Below are positions 63,840 to 64,000 of a stretch of 64,000 bases of DNA, in pieces; within the stretch, counting starts at the first letter, position 1, and each line of letters begins with the position of its first letter. The stretch comes from Lautropia mirabilis. GTDB lineage: Bacteria > Pseudomonadota > Gammaproteobacteria > Burkholderiales > Burkholderiaceae_E. A program made the translations under genes and the position numbers. The notes under the pieces are model-generated. The model saw only the letters and a program-made list of their open reading frames with translations, did no database searches and was not told where the DNA came from. Where the stretch lies: positions 2,056,001-2,120,000 of the forward strand of contig NZ_LR134378.1 in assembly GCF_900637555.1 (NCBI RefSeq), written 5' to 3'.

Positions 63840-64000
63840 ATGAGGCAGGATGAAATGCATGGGGCGTGGCTGGCCGGATGGCTGCTGGCAGTCCGGCAGG
63901 TGCTGGCGCTGATCCGCAAGGAGCTGGTGGCGCTCTTCAAGGAGCCGGCCAACCGCATCATCCTGTTCGTGCCGGCGCTGCTGCAGGCGCTGCTCTATGG
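63840..64000 (+). CDS. Second ABC-2 type permease (YbhR-like), cut by window edge
   Basis: The first 53 codons read MRQDEMHGAWLAGW, then VLALIRKELVALFKEPANRI and ILFVPALLQALLYG, the start of a YbhR-type permease (IRKELxxLLxEPxxR followed by TM1). GGGAGGG lies just before ATG 63840; a GTG at 63798 is also in frame. The gene continues beyond the window and is the expected partner of the preceding permease. Confidence 0.88.
   Translation, partial: MRQDEMHGAWLAGWLLAVRQVLALIRKELVALFKEPANRIILFVPALLQALLY

Overview
The window is 64 kb of dense, GC-rich bacterial chromosome. The block map / rpsB-tsf-pyrH-frr-uppS-cdsA-dxr-rseP-bamA-skp-lpxD-fabZ-lpxA-lpxB-rnhB, followed by ppsR/ppsA, smpB/ratA/rnfH and guaB-guaA, is the layout of Burkholderiales (Betaproteobacteria). 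The high GC, a facultative-host style gene set and Ser/Ala/Pro-rich insertions in core enzymes suggest a Lautropia-like member. The genus is an inference; the class is well supported.

Layout. 1-1363: the end of a leftward glnD-map pair (glnD cut by the window edge). 1796-18308: one long rightward run for translation (rpsB, tsf, frr), UMP kinase, isoprenoid and phospholipid precursors (uppS, cdsA, dxr), envelope proteolysis and outer-membrane assembly (rseP, bamA, skp), lipid A and fatty acids (lpxD, fabZ, lpxA, lpxB), RNase HII and an rRNA/tRNA methyltransferase. 18404-21753: divergent ppsR/ppsA. 22154-23750: nfeD and a slipin/stomatin. 23862-26143: accessory patch with a FitAB/VapBC-type toxin-antitoxin pair and a secreted GH32 fructanase. 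26364-30721: an RcnB-like protein, a membrane protein joining a Pycsar-effector-like transmembrane module to a DUF3616 propeller, then smpB, ratA and rnfH. 30757-33937: guaB-guaA. 34028-38747: a Fic AMP-transferase, an MFS carrier and a divergent MocR regulator with repeated operators. 38866-43781: three YncE-like beta-propeller proteins (two adjacent lipoprotein paralogues, one secreted and possibly Fur-controlled) plus an orphan lipoprotein. 44292-47284: beta-carbonic anhydrase, LysR and an NmrA-type oxidoreductase.

47475-52922 is the most unusual locus: a leftward six-gene operon made of a small HMA-like protein with a GRLRLK motif, a degenerate ferritin-like helical protein, two small proteins with Gly/Ala-rich hydrophobic segments, a YtxH-like protein with ten GFNGQ-type FG repeats, and a P1B-type metal ATPase. 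I interpret it as a candidate ferrosome-type (fez-like) metal-storage organelle operon with lineage-specific, condensate-forming accessory proteins.

53252-64000: an orphan MetQ-type binding protein, two tandem SemiSWEET transporters, a seven-copy 13-bp tandem repeat, a complete polar amino-acid ABC importer, remnants of a TacA/TacT-like toxin-antitoxin pair, and a CecR-like TetR regulator divergent from a YbhGFSR-like ABC exporter that runs off the right edge.

No tRNA, rRNA, insertion sequence, prophage or CRISPR array was seen. Where several start codons were possible I chose the one supported by a Shine-Dalgarno match or by family length, and say so.
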